From NCBI GenBank assembly GCA_033980235.1, contig CM067065.1, positions 25,142,836-25,206,835 of the forward strand: a DNA stretch of 64,000 nt, given 5' to 3'. Position 1 is the first letter of the stretch; every line of letters starts with the position of its first letter. Below, in pieces: positions 11,203 to 22,700 of this stretch. The position numbers were made by a program, and so were the translations under genes. This DNA comes from Diadema setosum (taxonomy: Eukaryota > Echinodermata > Echinoidea > Diadematoida > Diadematidae). The notes below the pieces were generated by a model. The model searched no databases. It had not been told where the DNA came from and saw only the letters and a list, made by a program, of their open reading frames with translations.

Positions 11203-12284
11203 GAGTCTAGGTCTAATTAAGATGATACAGTCTCTGATAAGAGACAGGTTTGATTGTCGTAGACTGTTTCCCAAATGCAGGTAGTAATATTCAGCTACTT
11301 CAATGCAATGCCTTGTTTACAAGTACATGTAGATTTATATTCATGTGAATGATAATTCAATTTCTACATGAGACTTACTAAGTGCTAGACATAAGATCTT
11401 GCATCATTAAACTGTGTAAATGACGAGACAATTTGAATATGGATCAAAGACGAACAGCAGTATATTTTGACATTCTTTGATCCTGCATAGGCCTACCATT
11501 TTGTTTTATGTTTAATATAAATAGAGCAAAATAATTTCAACTTCAGTTTTGTTGGCTGATTTTTTTTTTCTTCTCAAAATTAAAGTTGTATCTTGTACCA
11601 TGATGTTTGATTTTAATCAAAAGTTCTTAATTTCTTTCTTTTCTTTCAGATGACTGGTGCCATGTAGTAGCGAAGAACTGGACTGTCTCAGAAAAGAAAA
11701 GAAAAAGTACAGGGTCGTGTACATCATCAACGGATGTGAATACAATGGTAATTAGAGTCTAGGTCTAATTAAGATGTTAAAGTCTCTGATAATAAAGAAG
11801 TTTGATTGTCGTAGACCGTTTCCCAAATGCAGTTAGTAATATTCAGCTGTTTCAAAGCAATGCCTTATTTACAAGGACATGTAGATTTATTCATGTGAAT
11901 GATAATTTAATTTCTACATGAGACTTACTAAGTGCTAGACATAAGATCTTGCATCATTAAAATATGTAAAAGGCGAGACCATTTGAATATGCATCAAAGA
12001 CGAACAGCAGTATTTTTTGACATTCTTTGATCCTGTATACCATTTTGTTTTATGTTTAATATAAATAGAGCAAAATGATTTCAACTACAGCTTAGTTGGC
12101 TGATTTCTTTTTCTCAAAATGAAAGTTGTATCTTGTATCATGATGTTTGATTTTAATCGAAAGTTCTTAATTTCTGTCTTTTCTTTCACATGACTGATGC
12201 CATGCAGTAGCAAAGAGCTGGACTGTTTCAGAGAAGAAAAAAAGTACAGCATCGTGCTTATCATCAAGGAATGTGAATACAATG
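11203..12284. repeat. 552-bp direct tandem duplication, unit 1
   Basis: The two copies start GAGTCTAGGTCTAATTAAG at 11203 and 11755 and remain alignable throughout, with many substitutions and small indels. They are far more diverged from each other than the 27.7-kb units are. The duplicated segment includes a candidate exon with a pyrimidine-rich acceptor tract in the first copy. In the second copy the acceptor AG has become AC. Confidence 0.9.
11650..11747 (+). other. Candidate coding exon, unidentified gene, unit 1
   Basis: A polypyrimidine tract ending TTTCTTTCAG precedes a 98-bp segment that reads open in one phase (two leading bases, then DWCHVVAKNWTVSEKKRK and onward to VNTM). It ends at ATG/GTAATT, a weak donor. 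The duplicate copy at about 12191-12286 has lost the acceptor AG, gains a stop near its start, and is frame-compatible afterwards. This is what a once-functional exon duplicated and then decayed would look like. I do not recognise the protein and could not link further exons, so it may be chance. Confidence 0.25.
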
Positions 12285-13550
12285 GCTTAGGAAAGAAGAC
12301 AATCTACAGATAGGATAGAAGGGAGAACTTGGGATAAAGGGCGACAACATAAGGACGGTATATCTACATTAAAATGTGATTGTAAAGTGGAAACATGAAA
12401 GAAGATTCTAAGATTGAAGGTGAAAACATGCATTCCATTCTGTGATGTCGTAATTACAATTTTGCTACACTTTAATAACACTACTGAGAGACATTTATAT
12501 CAAGGCAAGCTTCATGTGGATATGGAATGTTAGATTTTCTTTAAGTGTTCATTGGTATGTATTTCATGATAATAAATCTTGAAGGTTTTGTGTGGTAATC
12601 ATAACCTTGTGATACATCTTGATAAATTTCTAAGTGCACATTGGCAATATTCAGATGATGCTGTAATCAGATGAAGTTAGATGGTTGAATAATCATTGCA
12701 TAGTTGTAATAGTTATCGACTGAGGATTAACATGCCCTTCACTGATTTATTTTTCGTAAACGGTGATAATTGCGAGAGTCAATCTAAATTGTCGGGGGCA
12801 TAACCAAATGTGTCACACTGTCAAAATGTGTATATCAGAAACTTTTAGCTCGCTGTACGAATTTTCACAGAAAACAGATTTATGAGAGTCACAAATGGTA
12901 GCTTAGACCCATTAACAAAAAGTTCCAGCTTCATCTTCAACCATGTTCATGATACATGTTCATCTACATTTTGCAAACATTCTGAATGTTGATTGAGACA
13001 TGTTATACATGTATGTATTTTTATGAAATTAATGCAACAAATAATCAAATATGCATCTCTGCTAGATGATAATATTAATCCAGTTAATGACATGCCAAAC
13101 TCACCTCAAACTGTAATTCATTCTATTCTCCTTTATTCTTTTATTTATTATTTTGTTGTCTTCAACCCACTTTGAATGTGTTACGTATGATTCTTATAAA
13201 CATGGGAAATGCACTCCATATAACTGATAGGACTTATAACAAATTGACATAATCATTCAACCATCACTAGACAGTTCTGTTATGAGATGTTCTTTATTTA
13301 GCTAAAATTGTAAATTATGATACGTGTATGCTCCCATGCAAACTCACAACAAAATACAGAAATATGATTTCTTTTAATAATAATTCATTATGTCTCTAAA
13401 TGTACAATTAAAGAAAGTGATTACAAAAAGGATGTCAAACATTGTATATTAAAATAATAGATTATTCATTTGTCTCCATCCGTAGTAACACATGCAACTG
13501 CAGTGTGCAGTTTGTGGGCTGCTGTGGAAAAAAAAAAAAAAATCACAGGC
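12285..13550. other. Interval with no recognised gene, unit 1
   Basis: AT-rich sequence without recognisable domains, TIRs or long frames. Counterpart at about 39982-41245. Confidence 0.5.
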
Positions 13551-13622
13551 AGCCCAAGCGGGATTCGAACCCACGACCTCCGGATTACTAGACCAGCACC
13601 ATAACCACTAGACCACCGGGAT
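13551..13622 (-). tRNA. tRNA-Thr(AGT)-like sequence or SINE head, unit 1
   Basis: The minus strand has an internal Pol III A box (TGGTCTAGTGG) and B box (GGTTCGAATCCC) at tRNA spacing. It folds as a 72-nt cloverleaf with acceptor ATCCCGG against TTGGGCT (one mismatch, two G-U pairs), T stem GTGGG/CCCGC, and anticodon loop CTAGTAA giving AGT. The anticodon stem has one mismatch. A T run about 10 bases downstream (13527-13542 on the complement) could terminate Pol III. Imperfect stems and the repeat-rich setting favour a tRNA-derived SINE or pseudogene over a working tRNA. Confidence 0.55.
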
Positions 13623-13924
13623 GCCCTAGCACTACCTTTAGACATGAATGATTAAATATAGAAGGGCTTGGGGGCGCTTCGAAGTTAACTGCTCTTATTA
13701 AATATGCACATGTCATTTGCAACTCGACTAAAGATGATTAAACGCACTGAAATTCTTACTTTAAATAATATTCATAATCTGTTTTTTTTTTCTTTAATAG
13801 CTTGGGATGTACACTGTATCGGTCTACATTTCGCCTACAATATGGAATTCTTTACTTCGAGACGTTTGTTTTTTACAAAAGAAAATTAAGAGTCCTTTAA
13901 AGGTGCTGTAGAACAGTGGCGTGT

Positions 13925-13955
<31 letters not shown>

Positions 13956-15852
13956 GGAGTCAAATTAGCCTTGGACCCTCTCCACCGTCCTTTTTTTTTT
14001 TCCCCCTTTGGCTGCATTTTTTTTTTTAGTCATCACATGAAAATTCGTCTGCATCCACCCCGTAGTTTTGCTGATGACCTTTCTTTTTAATTATCTTAAC
14101 CACATACAATTTTGGCCGAATTTCCCCACCCCTCTTGTGAATTTGCTAGCACGTGTGTTTATAGTACTGGTGGATTAAGGATTCGGAGGGGGGGGGGGGG
14201 GGGGTCGGCCAAAATTTCTCTTTTCTCATATGTAACAAGCCTACGGGGCGAAAGGCTGATATTATGGGCTTTCTATACACATTTTTAGATGCTAATTATT
14301 GGTTAATATGAGCACGATCATTTATGTTGTGATTAATTTGTTTCCTTTTCATATATGTATGACTTCTATTAGAGACTTAATTGGCTTGGCATTCCTTACA
14401 TCGACCTATTTTAGACACCCATTTCCTTCTCTCTCTCTTGCTTTTTCTCTACTGTCCTGTGAATAGTGTAACTACATGTACATGCAGTACCTCTTCTCTT
14501 TTGTATGATATACATCAAGTTTCCATCTGAGCATAATGTGTGTTGCAGCACTCTCAAGCTTCATGCATATGCAGCAACATCTTTTTATGTTCATATATAC
14601 ATAATTATGCTTGATATATTAATTTGAGAATGTTATTCTTTCTTTTGTATATGTTCCGTCCGCACTCTATAGATGTAAATGTACATTGTAAGATTTGGTG
14701 CGCATGTTCGACCTGTGTTTCTCTTTTTGTGAACACACAAGAACTGATGTAATAATGAACTTGAATTACGCATATTCTTTAATATTGATTCCATCTCCAT
14801 TTGCCATTAGATATTTATTGATTTATGGAGCTCTTCCACAATTGTTATCCTTCCCATTGTCATTACTCATCTCTGAATAATTCAAATTTGATACTTTATT
14901 GAGAACCTATGTTTCTTCGATTACATAATGTACCTCTTCAATATACACATGTATTGCTGCAAAAGGCATAATAAAACATGACCATTGTTATATATTTAAA
15001 ATGAAGCTTGAAATTCTGATAATTTTTATATTTATGTATTTTTAGGAGTTTATCAGTTTCGAAGAGTGCATGCAGGATGAGTTTTATGTTTTTATATGAT
15101 CAAGTGCAGCTATCAAAGAATCTGTTGAGCAGGAAAGAGAAAGATGGAAAATGAGGAATTATGAGTGAATTCGCATGCAAGCCAAATGACAATAATGACA
15201 CCGATAAAAATTGTGACAAAGTAAAAGTCACAAATAATGTGGAATAATAAGAAATAAAGAAATTAATAGATTATTTCAGAGAAAGAAATAACAGAGTGCA
15301 TGAGTATGAAAGATGAGTAAATGCAAGTAATCATTACTGACTGGCACATCTTTTTCCCTATATTTAGCGGTATCCTTCATCTTAGAACAAACATTCATAA
15401 TTATTATGAAAGAAGTGAACTGAATTTGAATTAAAAATAATGTGAAAAATAAAGAAAGTAAGTTAAAAAAGTAAAAAAAAAAAAACAAACAGTAAAAAGT
15501 AAAAAAAATATGAAACACAGTATACCGAGTACATATTAATTACCAAATGATAAATGTCCACATGCAAAAGTGTTGAATAATATATCCACACAAAAAAGGA
15601 GGGGGGAGGGCAAAGAAATCTTTGGAGCGATCAACGACAGCTCTAATAACAATGCTAAATGAAGATGAAAACAAGGACAACACGCTTTTTAGAACAATTA
15701 AGAGAAACTGGCTTATATTATCATCTTAATTATCACCTAATGTATTATAATCATCACAATAATCATTACATGACAATTAATTTCAATTAATAAGGTTATT
15801 GTTGATAAGCAGGTATAGCCCTAATAGTATTTGTATGTAAACACATACGAAA
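13623..15852. other. Interval with no recognised gene; poly-T/poly-G tracts, unit 1
   Basis: Contains T and G homopolymer runs at about 13926-13956, 13990-14000, 14020-14028 and 14188-14204 that differ in length between units. The rest is AT-rich. No gene, TIR or domain recognised. Counterpart at about 41318-43543. Confidence 0.5.
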
Positions 15853-16243
15853 ATGAAATAGCGACGGTTCGTAAATACACGCGTATTGCACGTTACCTAT
15901 TGTGCAGGCCCTACAGCGCGGGTCCCACGAACCGGCGTAATACAACTTACGTCGGTTCGTGAGACCCGCGCTTAAGTACATAACCTATGGTGCGCGCAAG
16001 AAACGATGGATTTACGAACCGACGCAGTGAGTTTGAAGACAGAAATATCGTAATTCTTTTGAATTCACACTAAAATTACACTATGGATAGGAAGAACAAC
16101 TTCCACTCTCATCACCCTGTCAAAATTTTCACACACAAGACAGGAAAAGTCATTGAAAACGTTGTCTAAAACTTGTGAGATCTTTAAACGCGATTTTCTC
16201 AGAATTGCATTTTCGCTCAAAAACGAAATAGCGTCGGTTCGTG
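15853..16243. repeat. Nested palindrome with CGGTTCGT motif, unit 1
   Basis: GAAATAGCGACGGTTCGT at 15853 recurs directly as GAAATAGCGTCGGTTCGT at about 16224, and inverted as ACGAACCGACGC at about 16014. Inside lies a 60-nt hairpin (15914-15973) with arms GCGCGGGTCCCACGAACCGG and its near reverse complement around a short loop. Non-coding. It resembles a foldback transposon end cluster. Confidence 0.75.
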
Positions 16244-16316
16244 GTAACACCGACGAATTTTCTAAAGTACTGTATAATATTTCATGAACAACATGATTGC
16301 TATGTGATTAAAGCTT

Positions 16317-16318
16317 CT

Positions 16319-16349
<31 letters not shown>

Positions 16350-16359
16350 AAAAGAAAAA
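16317..16359. repeat. (AAG)n microsatellite, unit 1
   Basis: Run of AAG triplets following GCTTCTT. Confidence 0.95.
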
Positions 16360-16629
16360 CATGTTTACTGATAAACAATATGATCTGTTTGATAGTAATG
16401 TCTGATGTGTGTAAATGAGTTTTTATGTGTGCGTGTGAGTGTATATAATACAAACATGTCAGTGTTTTTATGCACCTGTGTATGTGTAATGCACTGATCA
16501 ATACATGTATTATATCATTTTGTGTGTTCATGTTTATGATAATCTTTTTTATGATGCTGATGTGATAAATGGTCAAGGCATGTAGAATAATATTTTAATA
16601 CACTTGGGTATATTGAATCTTCATAACTA

Positions 16630-16696
16630 TGTGTGTGCGTATGTGTGTGTGTATGTGAGGGTGTGTACGTGTGTGTGCGTGTGTGTGTGTGTGTGT
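16630..16696. repeat. Imperfect (GT)n tract, unit 1
   Basis: GT run with GC, AT and AC interruptions. Confidence 0.95.
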
Positions 16697-17044
16697 ACAA
16701 TAAAATTCTCCCACATGCACGCGGACACTCACACAAACAAACCCACTGATTTTTTTTTCTTTTTTTTTTTGCCTTGAATGATTAGTCATTTGATTAATAA
16801 CATGTCTTTGAACAGAATATAAGGCATTTGCCTTGACCTCTGACGGTCAGTCAGTGCTATCTCTCATGGTCTCGAACCACTTTGCTCTTGTCCTCCTTTG
16901 CATAGGCAGCATCAGGAAAAGCTGAAACATGAGATATAATGCAACTATTGAACCAAAACTTCACACTTTTTTCTAGGCATATGGCTAAAAGCAGTGCTTT
17001 CCAAATGTGTATATGTATTTCAGCTTAGAAACACTATGGGAACT

Positions 17045-17672
17045 AACTGCGGCTAGCAGCCCCATACGCATACAGCGGCCAGCAGCCCCATAGCGTCATG
17101 GGGCTGTGAACTGTAGCATACAGGATCATGACGACGTAATATCGCGGACAAATATCAACTTAAAATCGGTGAAAATTCTTCAATTTGAAAACTTATTTAT
17201 AAATTTGAAGTATTGATAACAGAGTTCGTGCAAGGTTTGCTTCTGCAAATAGTTCCTTTCTGTTAAAATTGATGACTAAATGTGACTCGGTCGAGAGGAA
17301 ACTGGGAGAGCTACACTGAATTGACGGCCAGCGCATGCGCACACTTACCATCTTGTCCAGTCAATGGATCCGAAATTTGTGCGTAGTGATGTGTGCGCCT
17401 GCGCTGACCGTCAATTTAGCGTAGCTCTCCCAGATTCCTCTCGACCTAGTCATATAAAAGTCATCAATTTGAACAGAAAATGACTGTTTCTAGAACCAAA
17501 CCTTGCACGAACCCTGTTGTCAATACTTCAACCTTACTTGTAAGTCTTCGAATTGAAGAATTTTCTTTTGATTACAGGTTGACATTTGTTCGCAATACTA
17601 CCCTGTCATGATCCTAAATGCTACAATCCGCAGCCCCATTACGATATGTGTATTGAGCTGCTGGTCGCAGTT
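17045..17672. mobile_element. ~630-bp palindromic foldback/MITE, unit 1
   Basis: Nearly the whole element is one imperfect palindrome. The ends AACTGCGGCTAGCAGC and GCTGCTGGTCGCAGTT are inverted, as are the inner words AATTGACGGCCAGCGCATGC (about 17319) and GCGCTGACCGTCAATT (about 17401), and GAGAGCTAC / GTAGCTCTC. The centre is at about 17370. No open frame of note. It is likely a non-autonomous DNA element. Confidence 0.8.
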
Positions 17673-18085
17673 TATTTCGCAAAAAGTACAGGATATTTCG
17701 AGGAGAACTTTTTACAGTATATTTAGGATGTACAAAACATCACATTTCCGCATTCAGAAAGTAGTGCCAGTGTTGCTGGAACGAAACCCATTTTCTAAGC
17801 CTCTTTTTTAGCTTCACCCCATGGCCTAATTTACGTTGGTCGGAGCGCCCTGCGCGCGACAAAATGAGTCATCTAGGCATGTGTGCGCGACTGAGAAGCC
17901 TCCTCAATGTAGCCGGGCTGACCAGAGTTTGTCACCAGCTGCATGCACCAGGCCATGACAGGACTTTTTTTTTTTCTGCCCTAGCCTCATGACAGCAGAC
18001 AAATACAGCACCTATTTTCTGAGAAATTATTTTTATGCAAAATATTGATATTACGTAGATATTCGTATGTGAATGACGCGCGTCA
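17673..18085. other. Interval with no recognised gene, unit 1
   Basis: No domain, TIR or gene signal recognised. Counterpart at about 45375-45786. Confidence 0.4.
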
Positions 18086-18112
18086 AACACCACCACCACC
18101 ACAACAACCACC

Positions 18113-18146
<34 letters not shown>

Positions 18147-18179
18147 CCACAACAACAACAACAACATCAACAACAACTG
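18086..18179. repeat. (CAC)n/(CAA)n trinucleotide tract, unit 1
   Basis: CAC triplets grade into CAA triplets. The composition differs slightly in unit 2. Confidence 0.95.
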
Positions 18180-18723
18180 AACTGACGGGTCATCCACTCG
18201 GTCTTTTCGTTATTATTGGTTTCGATTTCTTCTTTGAACAATTATATTTCCAGTGCCAACAGACCGGTCTACTAACATATTGAAATTCATGAATGTTTCT
18301 TTCGTCCTGACGTGTACATGTGGTATACAATTACTAACGATCTATTCTATTCATCTATACCTCAAAAAGACTTTGAATACTTGAAATCCAATTTGCATAC
18401 ATTGTATAACTGTAATTGCTATACGTTTGGCAAACCCACGGGTAAGCTTTTATGTTGTCACGAAAAAACAATGTGAGAAATGCAGGCATGAAGATTGAAT
18501 ATGTCAGTAAACCTGTTTACTCTCTACCTAAATGGTAGCGGCCAATCGAATCATCCCTATGACGCCAGCCCATTATAGTATGCAAAAGATATGCAAATGA
18601 GTTTATTCAACTATGTTACAAGTTCTCTACCCCCACCCCCACGAACACGACACACACGGAGGTCTGTCTCTAGTACTTGAATTCGTTGAACTCTATAAAC
18701 CTGCGCTACACTATCGGCAGAGT

Positions 18724-18790
18724 GTGGATGACTTTGTGGATGACTTTGCGGATGACTTTGTGGATGACTTTGTGCATGACTTTGTGGATG
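18724..18790. repeat. 12-bp minisatellite GTGGATGACTTT, unit 1
   Basis: Five to six copies of GTGGATGACTTT with single-base variants (GCGGAT, GTGCAT). It lies in a 78-codon frame (18613-18849, +) that would read (VDDF)n. With no splice signals, domain or conservation evidence, I treat the frame as incidental. Confidence 0.9.
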
Positions 18791-19398
18791 GCGATGAAGA
18801 AGGCGTTGAACTTCCTACGCACTTTGTTAACGTTTCTCCAATAATTTGACATTTTTGGGTATCACATTCACCGTATGTATTATGTAATGTGTCGACAAGA
18901 AAAGTAAAAAAAAAGGCATCGTTGAGGCACGAAATGAGTCTATCATGAGATTGAGAGCGATGCATGGTGCAGCAAAATGCTCTAGATAGCTCTAGCTCGA
19001 CGTGCTTTCATTTTGTCATTTCTCCAGGCAACAATACTGTTTTAAACAAAAATTTTAAAAAAAAATTAATGTTACTTGCGTAGAGTTGTTTACACTGCAA
19101 CTGATTTACAGGTGTCATAGCTTCCGCCCGATGGTTCTGATCCCTTGTAGCAGCTATCCATCTCATTCAATCGTGAGCTACACATTCCTTTGTATGGCTC
19201 ACTCCCTCCCTCTCTCTCTCTCTCTCTATCTCTATCTCTCTCTTTGTTTTATGCCATGTTTAATGTTTAGTGTCGTATATTCTTAAAACCATTGCCAAGT
19301 TTCTACTAACAAAACACAACATCCTTCCACTTTTCTTTATACGACGTAAGACGAAAACACGCGCAAAACACGTTTGTGTTATGATAGATAAAACTGAT
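18791..19398. other. Interval downstream of the lectin gene, unit 1
   Basis: Includes a (CT)n tract at about 19202-19244. No gene recognised. Confidence 0.4.
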
Positions 19399-19404
19399 TT
19401 TATT
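19399..19404 (-). promoter_or_regulatory. Candidate poly(A) signal AATAAA for the lectin gene, unit 1
   Basis: First AATAAA on the minus strand downstream of the lectin stop codon, about 340 nt past it. Transcript evidence would be needed to confirm the 3' end. Confidence 0.4.
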
Positions 19405-19744
19405 AGTCAATGCGACGAGATACCGAGCACCTGTAATTTGGAAATTCATCATCTCAATTCAAGACAATATATAGTGAAGTATTAGCCAAGAAAGGAGAGA
19501 AAATTAAATGACTTAACCTACAAGACTAGTCAGTGATATTCGTTTCAACTCTTTCGGAAAAAAGGAGAAATCAGTGCTGAAATTTAACCCTTTTCTCAAT
19601 AATTATGACAAAAGATACAAAGGCTACTAATTGTTGTGAAGTAATGATTGATCCATTCGGTTGTCAGATTGATTCGCCCGTCAGTGGTGACCGCACATGC
19701 GCCTCGTCCCTCATGCACACCGGCAACTTCTAGGGGCAGGCATT

Positions 19745-22700
19745 TTAGGCGCGCATTTTGCACATGAAATAGCGAATATGTTGCCTACTGCACCCGAGGT
19801 CGTTCCACTTAGCCGGTGCACTGGCCTTGTGTCCGATCTGCACGCAATCTTCATTACCTCCGGCGTTGTTCGGCTCTCCGGGCAGCCAGGCTCTGAAGTT
19901 GAATTGAGTTCCGTCACTCCACGCCCACGTGCCCTCTCGCTGGATGTCATTCAGCCCGATCCACATCTTTTTGTCGCTCTGTCGAGTGAGGACAATGTGG
20001 ACCTTTATCTTTTATTTCAGTGTTCATTACTTTCATGTGGTGTATAATAATTGTAAGGTGGACTGCTCTTAGACCACATAACTTCCATTAACACATCTGA
20101 TATATTGGTTAAACAAGAATGATGAATCCTTTATGATTATGTTAACTCTTTATGTGCCATGGTGGAAACCCCCTGTGTGCCACGTTGTTCTGAGACACGA
20201 ACTTAGTCATGCTTTGAGAAAGAATTCTGTTTTTCCAATTTGTATAACTTCTACGAATTTCTGTTAAGATGGGCATAATAGTTGGCAAAGTTAAAGAGGA
20301 ATGCCAAGCATTGTTTCGATATAAATTGCATGACGACTCTATTTTCAATTTCTCTTTTGAATGACCAGTTGCTACATAACTGTAAAGGCATGACTTTTGC
20401 ACATTAAACCTTGACAGAAACTTAGAATGTATAAGCAAAAGTTAGTTGGGAACATCGCTTGATAGTCGATCACCACAAAGAATGCAAGCCGTATATGAGA
20501 GGAACAAAAGCACGAGAAACGCTTTCATTGTGCCGCGGGATTAACAGTAATTAGCGGTTTATCGATCGGTCTTGGCGGCTTTGTTTGTTGAGTAGAATAT
20601 GCGAAGTTGGCACGCCGTCGACTGAGTCGGAGGTGCGAACGTGGCACATAAAGAGTTAATGAACTGTTATATTACAATGATGACAACGCTTGTAATGATG
20701 AAAATATTGTGGTTTATCCCACGTTTTCCATTTTCAGGGACGACAATGTTATTCAGGCCCGAAACAACCCCGTAGAACCCGTATTCATACGGTCATCAAG
20801 CTTGACCAGGTAATACAATAAGGATTTAAATCAGCGTTGAATTTTCAGTTTTGTAACGTGATGACATCGTTATGTGTTCCCTGCATGGCTCTTTAAAAAA
20901 TGTTTTCAAGGATATGGTCAGTGTTAATCTGTATTGTTTGTAGTTTCTATCTTATTCTCATTTCATTGAAGCTGCTGTAATTATTTATGATCGCCATGTC
21001 TATACATGAGACTCTGTAAAACCAACCAACAAACAAAATCAAACAAAAACGCCCGTGTTCGTTCGTGCATCATGGCTACTCAGAAATCAATCATTGCTCT
21101 ACTTTATATATATATATTTGTTTATTCTTGTAATATTTTGTGTGTCTCTGTGTTGTTGTTGTTGTTGTTTTTGTTGCTGTTGTTGTGTTGTTGTTTCCAA
21201 CCTCACCTGCACTCCACATTGAGACCTGAAGTAGTTGTACACAAAGTTCTTTTCCGACTCAGAATGGATGGACACCAGGTGCGCAGTGCCACCAGAGCAC
21301 CCTGCACTGTTGAGCGGCCTGAAATTCTTGCAACGGTTTTCGGCGGCACCCCATGTCCGTTGTTCGTTGAAAATTCTATAACAAATCATTTTAGCAGGTC
21401 GATTGACCATTATGTTATTACTGCAAGGATGATGACCAAAATCTCAAAACAGACGACAGTGACAAGAGCGCAATTTTCACACGTCCTATACGGTCAAAAC
21501 ATAATTGAACCGACTGAAAAATATAGATTGTATATAATATGGAGCAGATTCTCCTGACTTGGTCGGCAGTCTGAGGACACTGTTTGCTGTAGATGCATGC
21601 GCCGTGAAAAAGGGAAGTACATTAATTTTTCATCAAAGTTTTTTTTTTCTTTTTTTTTTTGAGGGGGGGGGGAGTTCGCTGTGAAATACATTTAATCTGT
21701 AGAGGCCTATTAGAAATGCATAAGGTGAATGTAGTTTAAGGCGACAGCCAGGAAAAGGAAGACTTTTTTTCTTTTGCTTTTGAAACACATGCTTATAAAA
21801 CATCTATAGCATGAGACTACGATTTCTGTAAAGGGATACCCAAGAAAATAGTATTCAGTGGCGGATTGCAAAAGACTGCACAGATATTGTTTTTGTGGAG
21901 TGAATACTTTTTTAGATGAAAGAATTATATACATAGATATACATACATACATACATACATACATACATACATACATACATAAATGGGTGGTGAATCTGCC
22001 ATGTGTCAAAAACAAAGTCCTTTTCCAGCGATACTATTATAGTCCTGAAACGAAATTAACTTTCAGATTTTGTTCTCGAAAAAGTTGACGTCTTTAAAGG
22101 ACAAGTTCACCTTCATTAACATAAGGATTGAGAGAATGCAGCAATATCAGTAGAAAACATCAGTGAAAGTTTGAGGAAAATTGGACAATCGATGCAAAAG
22201 TTATGAAGTTTTAAAACTTTTGTGTTGGAACCACTGGATGAGGAGACTACTAAGGCTCGTGATGTCATATGAGTACAACAGTATAAAGAAAATGTAAAGA
22301 AAATTCAACATATTTCCACTTTTTTTCGCATAATAAAAGAGCACTTGACTTGCCTCCGTCTAAAGGCAATGGGAATAATATTACCCATAACATGTGTCAG
22401 TGACGAGTCAAGGGAATGTGTACTTTTTTCAAAAGATGAAATTGTGTGAAATTCTCCTTATATTTTCCCTATATGGTACGCATGTGACATCACATACTGC
22501 AGTAGTCTTCTCATCCAGAGGTGACTGCACAAAAACTTCAAAAATTCATAACTTTTGAACGGATTGTCCGATTTTCCTCAAACTTTCTATGATGTGTTCT
22601 ACTAATATTGCTACATTCTCTCAATCCTTATGTTACTGAAGGTGAACTTGTCCTTTAAAGGTAGTCTTTCCTTTGGTGATCTGTGAGCGCATTATGTAAA

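Noticed and set aside
16262..16576. Phenylalanine-run open frame on the minus strand
   Set aside because: Translation of the AAG tract and AT-rich flank; no recognisable domain.
18613..18849. Acidic (VDDF)n open frame
   Set aside because: Translation of a 12-bp minisatellite. Identity between units is no evidence of coding because the whole unit is nearly identical.
19697..20047. 116-codon open frame on the plus strand
   Set aside because: Antisense to lectin exon 3, with no domain of its own.
21006..21557. 183-codon open frame on the plus strand
   Set aside because: It runs antisense across lectin exon 2 and the GTT tract. Its leucine/valine-rich stretch is translated microsatellite, and the other strand has a full domain match with splice sites.
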